From: Prevotellaceae bacterium
GTDB taxonomy: Bacteria; Bacteroidota; Bacteroidia; Bacteroidales; Paludibacteraceae
Length of the DNA: 40,060 nucleotides
NCBI GenBank assembly: GCA_031271465.1
Contig: JAISVR010000013.1
Coordinates: 1-40,060 of the forward strand
Direction of reading: 5' to 3'
A program made the translations under genes and the position numbers. A model generated the notes under the pieces. The model had not been told where the DNA came from. It worked only from the letters and a program-made list of their open reading frames with translations, and searched no databases. Below are positions 33,095 through 40,060 of the stretch, piece after piece (the stretch's first letter is position 1; the number at the start of each line of letters is the position of its first letter).

Positions 33095-34315
33095 GTGAAT
33101 GTGCTCGAAAAAATAAAAAATACCCTCGACAGCGTAAAAAAAGTTTACGCCCTTGATGTGGAAATTACTGCGGGCGACAGCCTTCAATGTCGAGTTGTAG
33201 AGCTGACAAAGCGCGACGGCGCAATCCACTTTTCGCAGCTCGAAATCGGCGGCGATTCGTTGGACGCTGTTTGCGAAAAAATCCCCGGACAATCGCCTGT
33301 ATGCCTCTTGCTGAACGGCAAAGGCATTATTTACCGCAAACTCGCGGTAAGCGAAACGGTGAGTGAACCGGATTTGATAAAAACGATAATCCCCAACGCC
33401 AAACCCGAGGAATTTTACCTGCAACAATACACGGTTGCGGTGCAAAACGACAAAAGAACAAAGCTGCTCGCGTTGGCTCGAAAATCGCCGGTAGATAAAA
33501 TCCTTGCTGAATTTACCGCAAAATTCGATTTCGTTGTCGATGTTTCCATTTCGCCTTTTGAGATGGACAATTTGTTGCCTGTGCTTGCAGAAAATGAGAT
33601 TTTTTACAAAAACTTTTTGCTGGAAATAAAGCAGCAAAAAATAGTCGATTTCAGCGCAGTAACTCCCGAAACGCAAACGATACATATTGGAGGCAACACC
33701 ATTGATGCCGATTTGCTGCCTGCATTGGCGTTAGGTTTTACATTTTTACTTGATTATAAAAAAATGAATACGCCCATTTCGGACATCAACGAAAGGCGCA
33801 AAGAGTATATTTATAAGCAAAAAATAAAGCTCACGGGCAAGCTGTCTTTGATAGCCTTGTTTGTGTTGCTGCTGGTGAATTTTTTGGTTTTCGACCATTT
33901 TTATAAGCAAGTGCAGGCAGAACAGCAATCGGTTGCCAATCGCGAAGAAACGATTGACAAACTCAAAACGCTGAAAGAAGAATTTGCCTCAAAAAACCGC
34001 TTTTTACAGCAAAGCGGCTTGCTCGAACAAAACCGAGTTGCGTTTTATTTGGACAAACTGGCAGCCACAATCCCCCGCGACATTGCACTGACCGACCTGC
34101 AAATAAACCCCCTTGCGAATCCCAACAAAAAAGAGAATGTTGAGCTGATAAACAACCTGATACGCATCTCGGGAACAAGTAACAAAACTTCATCATTCAA
34201 TGATTGGATAAAAATTTTGAAAACCGACACTGCATTCACCAATGTGGCTATTATTGCTTATGAGTATGATTTGAAAACGAATATTGCAGTGTTTACGGTA
34301 GAATTAGGATATTAA
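33095..34315 (+). CDS. GspL / PilM-PilN-like inner-membrane component
   Basis: The 406-residue protein starts with GTG, 4 bp after the secretin stop. An actin-like cytoplasmic part (about residues 15-225, with 'VCLLLNGKGIIYRKLAVSE' and 'FDFVVDVSISPFEM') resembles PilM/GspL. One membrane helix follows (about 247-266). The periplasmic part has a coiled coil and a ferredoxin-like PilN domain ('LDKLAATIPRDIALTDLQIN', 'LIRISGTSNKTSSFNDWIKI'). GspL combines the functions of PilM and PilN in one chain, as here. It recruits the ATPase GspE to the membrane and pairs with the GspM/PilO-like protein encoded at 22816-23352. It is the last gene of the plus-strand unit. Confidence 0.85.
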   Translation: MNVLEKIKNTLDSVKKVYALDVEITAGDSLQCRVVELTKRDGAIHFSQLEIGGDSLDAVCEKIPGQSPVCLLLNGKGIIYRKLAVSETVSEPDLIKTIIPNAKPEEFYLQQYTVAVQNDKRTKLLALARKSPVDKILAEFTAKFDFVVDVSISPFEMDNLLPVLAENEIFYKNFLLEIKQQKIVDFSAVTPETQTIHIGGNTIDADLLPALALGFTFLLDYKKMNTPISDINERRKEYIYKQKIKLTGKLSLIALFVLLLVNFLVFDHFYKQVQAEQQSVANREETIDKLKTLKEEFASKNRFLQQSGLLEQNRVAFYLDKLAATIPRDIALTDLQINPLANPNKKENVELINNLIRISGTSNKTSSFNDWIKILKTDTAFTNVAIIAYEYDLKTNIAVFTVELGY

Positions 34316-34377
34316 AAGAAAAAGCACAAGTAAAAAAATTATGCTAATCGAGGAAATAAAAGCCCGGTATATGGGCG

Positions 34378-34452
34378 ATTGCGGGTCGAGCCCGCAATGA
34401 CGATAGTTTTGCCTCGTAACCCATTTTCGTCATTCCGTGCTTGACACGGAAT
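34378..34452. repeat. Pair of dispersed palindromes at the right edge of the secretion island
   Basis: ATTGCGGG (34378-34385) and CCCGCAAT (34391-34398) form the first hairpin. ATTCCGTG (34432-34439) and CACGGAAT (34445-34452) form the second with loop CTTGA. The two are joined by GACGA...TCGTC and lie between the GspL-like gene and rimO. This two-palindrome unit recurs, rearranged, inside rimO. Confidence 0.75.
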
Positions 34453-34477
34453 AATTAGACTATTTATTTTAAACAAA

Positions 34478-35866
34478 ATGAAAAACCACATAGACTTCAT
34501 CACCCTCGGCTGTTCTAAAAACCTCGTGGACAGCGAAAAAGTCATTCGTCAATTAGAGGCGAAAGGCTACACCGTTGCGCACGATTCGGATAATCCGCAG
34601 GGCGAAATAGCCATTATCAATACCTGCGGTTTTATCGGCGATGCCAAAGAAGAAAGCATCAATATGATATTGCAATTTGCGGAGAAAAAAAAACGCAAAA
34701 AATTGCACAAATTGCTTGTTATGGGGTGTCTTTCGGAACGATACAAAGATGATTTGCAAAAAGAAATCCCCGAAGTAGATAAATTTTACGGCAAATTCGA
34801 TTTCGAGGCATTGATTAATGATTTAATCGTAGAGACGCAATGCATTGCGTCTCTACAAAATACCCACCCCGATTGGCTCGACCGCACCCTTACCACGCCG
34901 CCACACTATGCGTATCTGAAAATATCCGAAGGATGCAACCGAACCTGTGCCTATTGCGCCATTCCCATTATCACGGGCAAACATATTTCTCGCCCGATGG
35001 AAGATTTGGAGGAAGAAGTGAAACGGTTGGTAGCCGAAGGAGTAAAAGAGTTTCAACTTATTGCGCAAGATTTATCCTATTATGGATTAGACCTTTATAA
35101 ACGCTTGGCGTTGCCTGAATTAGTCGAGCGATTGGCGCGTATAGAGGGAGTAGAGTGGCTGCGTTTGCATTATGCCTATCCAGCCCATTTCCCCTACGAA
35201 TTACTGCGAGTTATCCGCGAAACGCCCAATGTATGCAAGTATCTCGATATTGCCCTGCAGCATATCAGTGACAATCAGCTTAAACTGATGCGCCGGCATA
35301 TCACCAAAGCCGAAACCATTGAATTAATCGAAAGAATCCGCCGCGAGGTGCCCGGCATTCATTTAAGAACCACCTTAATGGTAGGGCATCCGGGCGAAAC
35401 AGAGCAGGATTTTGAGGAATTAAAAGATTTTGTCCGTTGGGCGAAATTCGAGCGGATGGGCGCATTTACCTATTCCAACGAAGACGATACTTATTCAGAT
35501 AAACATTACAAAGACGATATCCCGCTCGAAGTAAAACAAGCCCGTTTAGACGAATTGATGGCTATTCAGCAGGAAATATCTGCAGAAATAAATCAACAGA
35601 AAATAGGAAAAATACTCAAAGTAATTATCGACCGTGAAGATAACGATTATTATTACGGTCGTACCGAATTTGATTCGCCCGAAGTAGACCCGGAAGTGTT
35701 GATAGATAAAAAAACAGAGCGTTATTGCGGGCTTGACCCGCAATCGCCGGAACAATACGCGATTCCATGTCAATCGCGGAATGACTTATTTGTCGGACAG
35801 TTTTATGATGTGGAAATTACGGGTGCTGACGATTTTGATTTATTTGGGAAAATAAAAGAGAGTTGA
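34478..35866 (+). CDS. rimO: Ribosomal protein S12 methylthiotransferase RimO with two in-frame repeat insertions
   Basis: RimO adds a methylthio group to Asp88/89 of ribosomal protein S12. All six cluster cysteines are present: Cys12, Cys50 and Cys84 of the N-terminal cluster, and Cys153, Cys157 and Cys160 of the radical-SAM motif in 'SEGCNRTCAYCAIPI'. The TRAM domain is at the end ('VGQFYDVEITGADDFDLFGK'). The protein has 462 residues, longer than the usual 430-440. The excess is explained by a palindrome translated at about residues 118-127 and a repeat pair translated at about 412-436, both in linker or loop positions. The frame is intact, so activity is likely retained. A terminator overlaps the stop codon. 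Confidence 0.95.
   Translation: MKNHIDFITLGCSKNLVDSEKVIRQLEAKGYTVAHDSDNPQGEIAIINTCGFIGDAKEESINMILQFAEKKKRKKLHKLLVMGCLSERYKDDLQKEIPEVDKFYGKFDFEALINDLIVETQCIASLQNTHPDWLDRTLTTPPHYAYLKISEGCNRTCAYCAIPIITGKHISRPMEDLEEEVKRLVAEGVKEFQLIAQDLSYYGLDLYKRLALPELVERLARIEGVEWLRLHYAYPAHFPYELLRVIRETPNVCKYLDIALQHISDNQLKLMRRHITKAETIELIERIRREVPGIHLRTTLMVGHPGETEQDFEELKDFVRWAKFERMGAFTYSNEDDTYSDKHYKDDIPLEVKQARLDELMAIQQEISAEINQQKIGKILKVIIDREDNDYYYGRTEFDSPEVDPEVLIDKKTERYCGLDPQSPEQYAIPCQSRNDLFVGQFYDVEITGADDFDLFGKIKES
34829..34856. repeat. 28-bp perfect palindrome inside rimO
   Basis: Left half GTAGAGACGCAATG is followed directly by its reverse complement CATTGCGTCTCTAC. It is translated as part of RimO (VETQCIASLQ) and is related to the intergenic palindrome at 2144-2199. 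Confidence 0.9.
35721..35786. repeat. Dispersed repeat pair inside rimO
   Basis: ATTGCGGG (35724-35731), loop CTTGA and CCCGCAAT (35737-35744) match the first palindrome at 34378. After a short spacer, a reversed copy of the ATTCC...GGAAT element ends at GGAATGAC. The stretch is translated as RimO residues about 415-436 (CGLDPQSPEQYAIPCQSRND), just before the conserved VGQFY of the TRAM domain. Confidence 0.85.
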
Positions 35867-35888
35867 AAATCTTATTCAACTCTCTTTT
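35854..35888 (+). terminator. Terminator of rimO overlapping its stop codon
   Basis: Arms AAAAGAGAGTTGAA (35854-35867) and TTCAACTCTCTTTT (35875-35888) with a 7-nt loop. The TGA stop of rimO (35864-35866) lies in the left arm. The A- and T-rich ends could make it bidirectional towards the ferritin gene. Confidence 0.82.
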
Positions 35889-35947
35889 ATTTCAGTTAGC
35901 CATCATTGCAAGCTTAACAATCAAGCGTGGAATGACAAAAATTACGC

Positions 35948-36442
35948 CTAATCGTCGTTGCGTTTACCTAATTTTTTATCAAACAAATACATAGCCGCTT
36001 TATCGCCTTCAATCAGTTTCAAGGCAGCCAACAAATTGCGCGGCGTTTCTTCCTCTTCTACCTGTTCGTCGATAAACCATTGCAACATATTTATAGTTGG
36101 ATAATCTTTCAGTTCAAACGCTTTGTCCATCAGTTTTTCAATCAGGCTTGTAACTTCTTTTTCGTGCACCAAAGTGTTTTCAAACGCATCGGTAGGCGAT
36201 TTCCACTCTTGACGAACTTCGGCAATCGGTTCTAAACGAACTTTACCGTCGACAGAAGAAATAAAATCCATAATCTTTTCGGCATGTGTTACTTCTTCAC
36301 TGGCTTGGACTTTAAACCAATTAGCAATTCCGGGGAAGTTTTTATTGTCCATATCGCATGCCATAGAACGATATAAATAAGCCGACCATAATTCTGCGTT
36401 CACTTGCTTGTTTAACGCATCTTCCATTTCTTTGTGTAGCAT
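35948..36442 (-). CDS. ftnA: Ferritin (non-haem iron storage)
   Basis: The cytoplasmic iron-storage protein is 164 residues from the ATG at 36442 (MLHKEMEDALNKQVNAELWS). A more upstream in-frame start at 36478 falls inside the promoter box and is rejected. The four-helix ferritin fold and ferroxidase residues are visible: Glu17-type residue in 'NAELWSAYLY', the 'ASEEVTHAEKIMDF' helix with the Glu/His pair, and 'WFIDEQVEEEETPRNLL' in the fourth helix. It belongs to the bacterial FtnA group and is close in length. It stands alone, convergent with rimO, and transcribed from a TACCTTTG promoter box. Iron or redox control is likely from family knowledge, but no operator is evident. Confidence 0.95.
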   Translation of the reverse strand: MLHKEMEDALNKQVNAELWSAYLYRSMACDMDNKNFPGIANWFKVQASEEVTHAEKIMDFISSVDGKVRLEPIAEVRQEWKSPTDAFENTLVHEKEVTSLIEKLMDKAFELKDYPTINMLQWFIDEQVEEEETPRNLLAALKLIEGDKAAMYLFDKKLGKRNDD

Positions 36443-36475
36443 AATAATGAGTTTTAAAAAGTTAATAAACAGGTT

Positions 36476-36483
36476 CAAAGGTA
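36476..36483 (-). promoter_or_regulatory. -7 box (TACCTTTG) of the ferritin gene
   Basis: Matches TAnnTTTG on the minus strand, 33 bp upstream of the ATG at 36442. It rules out the longer reading frame. Confidence 0.65.
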
Positions 36484-36595
36484 CACAAATAATTAAATGT
36501 TTTTAAAAATAGATTTATTTTTATATTTTTTTAATATTTAAATAAAAGATTCCTTTTTTCTTTATTTATTATCCATTTTGTTAAAAGAAAAATTA

Positions 36596-36603
36596 TACCT
36601 TTG
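36596..36603 (+). promoter_or_regulatory. -7 box (TACCTTTG) of the HU operon
   Basis: Matches TAnnTTTG 35 bp upstream of the ATG at 36639. Confidence 0.65.
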
Positions 36604-36638
36604 CGAAATGTTGTTTTTTTTAAAATTTGAATTCTGCT

Positions 36639-36929
36639 ATGAACAATAAAGAATTTCAAAACGCTTTAACAGTCAAAACCGGACTGAAAGCATCAGAAGT
36701 AGATAATTTGCTGCATGCTACATTGGAAACTTTACTCGAACAGATTAAAGCCGAAAAAACGGTAAGTATGCAAGGTTTTGGCTCTTTTGAGTTGCGCCGA
36801 AAAGCCGAGCGTGAAATGGTAAACCCAATGACTAAGGTGCGCACCGTAGTACCTGCCAAATTTGTATTGGCATTTCAAACAAGTTCCGTATACAAAGAAA
36901 AATTAAAAGACTTGCCACGCTATGAATAA
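36639..36929 (+). CDS. HU family DNA-binding protein
   Basis: The 96-residue protein is taken from the ATG at 36639 (MNNKEFQNALTVKTGL); an in-frame TTG 12 bp earlier is less likely. It shows the HU/IHF fold: two N-terminal helices, 'VSMQGFGSFELRRKAEREMV' leading into the DNA-binding beta arms with the 'NPMTKVRTVVPAK' tip, and a final helix. HU bends and compacts DNA as a dimer. The 3' end overlaps the start of the next gene by 8 bp, so this protein and the HU-LysM fusion are made together and may form mixed dimers. A canonical Pro at the arm tip is present. Confidence 0.93.
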   Translation: MNNKEFQNALTVKTGLKASEVDNLLHATLETLLEQIKAEKTVSMQGFGSFELRRKAEREMVNPMTKVRTVVPAKFVLAFQTSSVYKEKLKDLPRYE

Positions 36930-38085
36930 CGAAAAAATATCCATTCAAGATTTGCTCGATGCTATAGTGCATCGCACGGGCTACACTAAAAAGAAGTCGG
37001 ACGATTTTTTACATGCTTTTCAAAGCACTATCGAAGAAGCATTAATTGCCGATGGTTTAGTAAAAGTAAAAGGCTTTGGCACTTTTAAGTTGCAGTGGAA
37101 TGAGCCTCGCAAAAGTGTAAATATACACACAGGCGAAGAAATTATTATTCCGGGGCATAATAAGGTGGCTTTTACGCCCGAAGCTTCGGTGAAAGCCTAT
37201 ATTAACAGTTCTTCAGCCAAGCATCTTATTGACCCGTTGGCGAAACTCAATGAGCAGGCGGTAGAAATTAAAGGATTGCTCAACGAATTGCAAGGAGTTT
37301 CTGCCGGACAGCAAACAGATTCTTCTATAACAAAAGAAAAAGAAATGCCGACAGCGGTGCAGAAAGAAGCATATAGTACCGATGAAACCGTTGTTTTGTC
37401 CGATTCCGCAGAACAAACCGTTACTGAAAAGCAAAATGCAGAAAACCTCGATGAAGTTGAAAACAATGAAATACTAAGCGAGGTACAAAAACGCAAAATT
37501 CCCGTAAAAAAGAAACGGAATAAAAAATTATGGATATGGATTTTATTATTCCTCATCGCAGTAGCGGCAGTTTTTGTGTTCCGAAATGAAATTTCGGAGC
37601 AAATTCGCAATATGAAGGCAAAAGTAAAAATGCAGATAGAGCAATATCACGAAAAAGAAGCTCAGAAAAAAGCGAATGAAGCTGCAGAAAAGGTAAAAAA
37701 TACCGATGAAATTGGAGAAAATCTTTCGTCTGTTCAAAAAACAGAGCCCCAAACAGTAATCAAAGAGCTAGCAAAAAAAGAAGAAGCAAAACAAGTAGAG
37801 AAATCAGTATCGATATTTGATCGTCCGCGCTCGTACACATCGTTTAAAGCTACCGAAACGCTGGCGGCAGGCAGCATGCTTACTGATTTGGCAGAAAAAT
37901 ACTATGGTAATCGTATTTATTGGGTATATATTTACGAAGCCAATCGCAGTCGTATAAGTAATCCGGATCGCTTGCCCGCAGGTTTTACGGTAAAGATACC
38001 CAATTTGCCTCCTGAACTTATCGAATCGAGTAATCCCGAATGTTTGAAATATGCTAAGCAATTGGAAAATAAATACAAGAAATAA
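36922..38085 (+). CDS. HU-like DNA-binding / transmembrane / LysM fusion protein
   Basis: The 387-residue protein joins three parts: an HU/IHF-like domain (1-93, with 'VKVKGFGTFKLQWNEPRKSV' and 'NIHTGEEIIIPGHN' as the arm), a linker and a single membrane helix (203-220, preceded by 'VKKKRNKK'), then a coiled coil and a C-terminal LysM domain (about 311-362, with 'GSMLTDLAEKYYGNRIYWVY' and 'NPDRLPAGFTVKIP'). By the positive-inside rule the HU part is cytoplasmic and LysM periplasmic. LysM binds peptidoglycan, so the protein could tether the chromosome to the cell wall. It overlaps the HU gene by 8 bp. Similar HU-LysM proteins exist in other Bacteroidales; their function is not known to me. Confidence 0.9.
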   Translation: MNNEKISIQDLLDAIVHRTGYTKKKSDDFLHAFQSTIEEALIADGLVKVKGFGTFKLQWNEPRKSVNIHTGEEIIIPGHNKVAFTPEASVKAYINSSSAKHLIDPLAKLNEQAVEIKGLLNELQGVSAGQQTDSSITKEKEMPTAVQKEAYSTDETVVLSDSAEQTVTEKQNAENLDEVENNEILSEVQKRKIPVKKKRNKKLWIWILLFLIAVAAVFVFRNEISEQIRNMKAKVKMQIEQYHEKEAQKKANEAAEKVKNTDEIGENLSSVQKTEPQTVIKELAKKEEAKQVEKSVSIFDRPRSYTSFKATETLAAGSMLTDLAEKYYGNRIYWVYIYEANRSRISNPDRLPAGFTVKIPNLPPELIESSNPECLKYAKQLENKYKK

Positions 38086-38088
38086 AAA

Positions 38089-38129
38089 AAAACAACAACG
38101 CGAAGATTTTATCTTCGCGTTGTTGTTTT
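38089..38129 (+). terminator. Terminator after the HU-LysM operon
   Basis: A 19-bp stem (38089-38107 with 38111-38129) around a TTT loop, with an A-run before and TTTT at the end. The symmetric ends may let it serve the convergent Wzz-like gene too. Confidence 0.88.
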
Positions 38130-38168
38130 ATGATAATTGCTTTTATTTTCGGCAGTATCAGATAGTTT

Positions 38169-39116
38169 TTATTCTTTTATAGTTTTTATTATTGTTCTGC
38201 GAAATTGTACAATTAATGCAAGAAATAAGCCCAGCAAGTAAAAAGGAATAATGCTTCGGGTGAGCAGATATTTTAGCGTGTAGTGCTCGGAAATAACAAC
38301 TCCCGAATGAATGGAAACTATTTCTTCTTTGAGTTGACTTTCATAATTTATTTTGTTGTTATTTAAATTCATCAAGTCTTGGTGGTAGGAGTAAGAACTT
38401 TGGTCGTTAATTGAAAACCTGTTATTTTCCATTGCGAGATACGATGTCCGGTCATTTCCACGCACTTCTTGCTGGCGTAAATCATACAAGGATGCGATTT
38501 CCTTATCCACTATTTTGATGCGTTCTTGCAGTTTTATTTTCTTTTCAACATTCTTTTTCTCCAAATAGGAGTTTTTCTTCAGATAGTTGACTATTGAGTT
38601 TTGCAATGCGGTAAAGTCGGTACCGGATTTTACCCATATCCGCACTGCAAGGAAGTTTTTCATGCGCGAGTCTAATGAATCTTCTTTGAAAGAGCCTGCG
38701 TAATCGATAAAATCGCGTGTGTTGTTATTATGTCTGTCTATCACAAAACAAGGCTGGATGTCTTTCACTTTCGCAGCAACGGCAGGAGGTAAATTAAGTA
38801 TTTTTGCAAGTTGCGAGTTTTGTTCTCTGTCGATTGTCTGCCTGAGGTCGCCCACAATGTCGTATACTTCGTAGCTTGTTTCCGTGTTTATTTTCATTAC
38901 GAAATCGGCATTCAAGTTTCGATGTGCAGGCATATAGCGATAGGTAAACAAAGCTATGCCCAACAGTATAAATAAGCCGATAAGCACAATGTGCTTCACA
39001 TGAAAACGCACAATCCATAATACAACACCTAAACACCAAATGAGTGCTTTTTTTGCAAAATTGACACTGAGTTTCAATAAGTCAATTAAATCCAATTCAT
39101 TATTATCTTTTTCCAT
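38169..39116 (-). CDS. Wzz-like polysaccharide chain-length / co-polymerase protein
   Basis: The 315-residue protein has hydrophobic segments near residues 24-59 and a C-terminal membrane helix (about 288-306, 'IIPFYLLGLFLALIV') around a periplasmic domain. That domain has a long coiled coil ('KNVEKKIKLQERIKIVDKEI') and ends with a short basic tail. This is the Wzz/PCP topology used to set O-antigen or capsule chain length. The N-terminal 'MEKDNNELDLIDLLKL' also fits the Bacteroidales version. The usual Pro-rich second-helix motif is weak. It sits downstream of a glycosyltransferase and an epimerase remnant on the same strand, consistent with a surface-polysaccharide locus. Confidence 0.82.
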   Translation of the reverse strand: MEKDNNELDLIDLLKLSVNFAKKALIWCLGVVLWIVRFHVKHIVLIGLFILLGIALFTYRYMPAHRNLNADFVMKINTETSYEVYDIVGDLRQTIDREQNSQLAKILNLPPAVAAKVKDIQPCFVIDRHNNNTRDFIDYAGSFKEDSLDSRMKNFLAVRIWVKSGTDFTALQNSIVNYLKKNSYLEKKNVEKKIKLQERIKIVDKEIASLYDLRQQEVRGNDRTSYLAMENNRFSINDQSSYSYHQDLMNLNNNKINYESQLKEEIVSIHSGVVISEHYTLKYLLTRSIIPFYLLGLFLALIVQFRRTIIKTIKE

Positions 39117-39167
39117 AAATTAATTTTTTAAAGAGGACAAATATAGTTTAAATATTTTAAAATATGA

Positions 39168-39504
39168 TTATTCGCTCTCAAAAACCATACCTTGTGCAGC
39201 ATTTTCGATAAATTCAAAAGTGAGCGTGCGTGATAAACCTTCTTCTAATGTATAAGGAGATATAAATCCTGATTCTATTGCTTTTGTAGCATCAAATTTT
39301 GTAGTGGCAAGGAATGTATTTATTTAAAACCTTAATTACCAAAGTAATTAACTTATTAGTAGAAAAATCAGGCTCCATCTGTTTATAAATATTTTGTACA
39401 TCAATAATATTTGCGTTTGATTGTTTTAATAAGTCATTAAGTATTGCCGACAAACCAGAACCACTAATGATTGTTATTTTGTTTATTTTCAATTTTATAT
39501 GCAA
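39168..39504 (-). pseudogene. Frameshifted C-terminal remnant of an NAD-dependent epimerase/dehydratase
   Basis: Two overlapping minus-strand frames together read like the end of a nucleotide-sugar epimerase. The first (39504-39292) has 'ITIISGSGLSAILNDLLKQ' and 'STNKLITLVIKVLNKYIP'. The second, continuing to a stop at 39168, has 'ATTKFDATKAIESGFISPYT' followed by 'LEEGLSRTLTFEFIENAAQG'. The switch from one frame to the other falls near 39310, so a single small indel would explain it. The N-terminal Rossmann half is absent, and the left frame overlaps the 3' end of the glycosyltransferase. I take this as a decayed gene fragment. Assembly error at the frameshift is possible, but not for the missing N-terminus. 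Confidence 0.6.
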
Positions 39505-40060
39505 TACTAACTATTTTATTAGGTAATATTGAGTTGAATTTTGATATTAAAACAGAAATAACATTCCATATTGGATAACGGAATGTAAAGTTTTTTTTAC
39601 GAGCTTTATATGCAAATTTAAAATGCTCTTTTGTCCGTTTTGTAGATAAATCACCTATAACTCGATATGATAATATTGTATTACTCATATTGGATATTTT
39701 ATATCCATTATTCATTAAACGCAACCATAATTCTAAATCCTCGGCTTTCGAAAATTCGTTATCATAAAAAAATCCATCATCAATAATCCTATGATGCATC
39801 ATTACTGTAGGGTGAGCAAGCGGGCTACGCATTAATGCAAACATTCTTGCTTTAAAAGGAGTGGTTGCATATTTACGATGAGAAGTTCTTTCTCCCCTTT
39901 CGTTTATAATATCCATTGCTCCGCCCACAACGGCAATATCCGGATTTTCATCTAAAAAAGAGACTTGCAATTCAAAGCGATTAGGCATAGATATATCATC
40001 TCCGTCCATACGGGCAATATATTTCCCCTTGGCTTGTTTTAATCCAATATTTAAGGCTGG
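39464..40060 (-). CDS. Family 2 glycosyltransferase (5' end beyond the window)
   Basis: The frame stays open to the right edge and gives 198 residues. The visible part starts with 'ALNIGLKQAKGKYIARMDGD', the GT2/GT-A substrate-binding region with the DxD-type motif (MDGDD). It continues with 'NPDIAVVGGAMDII', 'RSPLAHPTVMMHHRII' and 'FSKAEDLELWLRLMNNGYKI', whose ED is the probable catalytic base region. The C-terminal part is short and basic. The missing N-terminus probably holds about 65-80 residues of the nucleotide-binding fold. It would add a sugar to a surface polysaccharide; donor and acceptor cannot be told. Confidence 0.9.
   Translation of the reverse strand, partial: PALNIGLKQAKGKYIARMDGDDISMPNRFELQVSFLDENPDIAVVGGAMDIINERGERTSHRKYATTPFKARMFALMRSPLAHPTVMMHHRIIDDGFFYDNEFSKAEDLELWLRLMNNGYKISNMSNTILSYRVIGDLSTKRTKEHFKFAYKARKKNFTFRYPIWNVISVLISKFNSILPNKIVSIAYKIENKQNNNH

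Noticed and set aside
36443-36478. Extended N-terminus of ferritin
   Set aside because: The upstream start lies inside the TACCTTTG promoter box, and ferritins begin near MLHKEMEDAL.

Overview
The window looks like a chromosomal segment of a Bacteroidota bacterium, most likely Bacteroidales. The evidence is the protein families (KduI/KduD/DUF4861, DUF4469, HU-LysM fusion, Bacteroidales-type FtsY, Ffh and RimO), the AT-rich intergenic regions, and the TAnnTTTG-type -7 promoter boxes that recur just upstream of many genes. Starts are usually not marked by Shine-Dalgarno sequences, as is normal for this phylum.

Layout. 1-4.1 kb, minus strand: a truncated secreted Met/Gln-rich protein, a DUF4469/HU-like protein, a repeat-rich 0.77-kb gap, an exported protein of unknown function and a Crp/Fnr regulator. 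4.2-5.8 kb: initiator tRNA-fMet and ffh (SRP GTPase). 5.9-9.5 kb, minus: DUF4861 lipoprotein, kduD and kduI (unsaturated uronate catabolism) and a META-domain protein. 9.5-10.07 kb: AT-rich gap with a 21-bp tandem repeat. 10.1-19.8 kb: pepT, a long-chain acyl-CoA ligase, a HisC/CobD-like aminotransferase, a PD40 protein and an AsmA-family protein (both minus), an unknown polytopic membrane protein, and ftsY.

19.9-34.3 kb: two divergent transcription units encode a compact type II secretion / type IV pilus-like machine. The minus unit carries pseudopilins (I-, J- and K-like), GspF, a GspM/PilO-like protein, a lipoprotein, a GspC/PilP-like protein and a MORN-type protein. The plus unit carries a GspG-like pseudopilin, a short A24 prepilin peptidase, the GspE ATPase, the GspD secretin and a GspL/PilM-PilN-like protein. 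Between gspE and gspD sits an AT-rich cassette: an exported transglutaminase-like protein, an exported protein with an RHS-core junction followed by a caspase-like HG/YGCN domain, and two tandemly duplicated small membrane-anchored proteins. I read this cassette as candidate cargo plus immunity carried inside the secretion operon. The island lies between ftsY and rimO, which to my knowledge are usually neighbours in Bacteroidales, and copies of one dispersed palindromic repeat lie at both edges.

34.5-40.06 kb: rimO, whose reading frame contains two repeat elements translated in frame; ferritin; an HU gene; an HU-transmembrane-LysM fusion; and the start of a surface-polysaccharide region (Wzz-like protein, a frameshifted NAD-dependent epimerase remnant and a family 2 glycosyltransferase that runs off the right edge).

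The most noteworthy items are the secretion island with its embedded cassette, the repeat insertions inside rimO, and the HU-LysM fusion.
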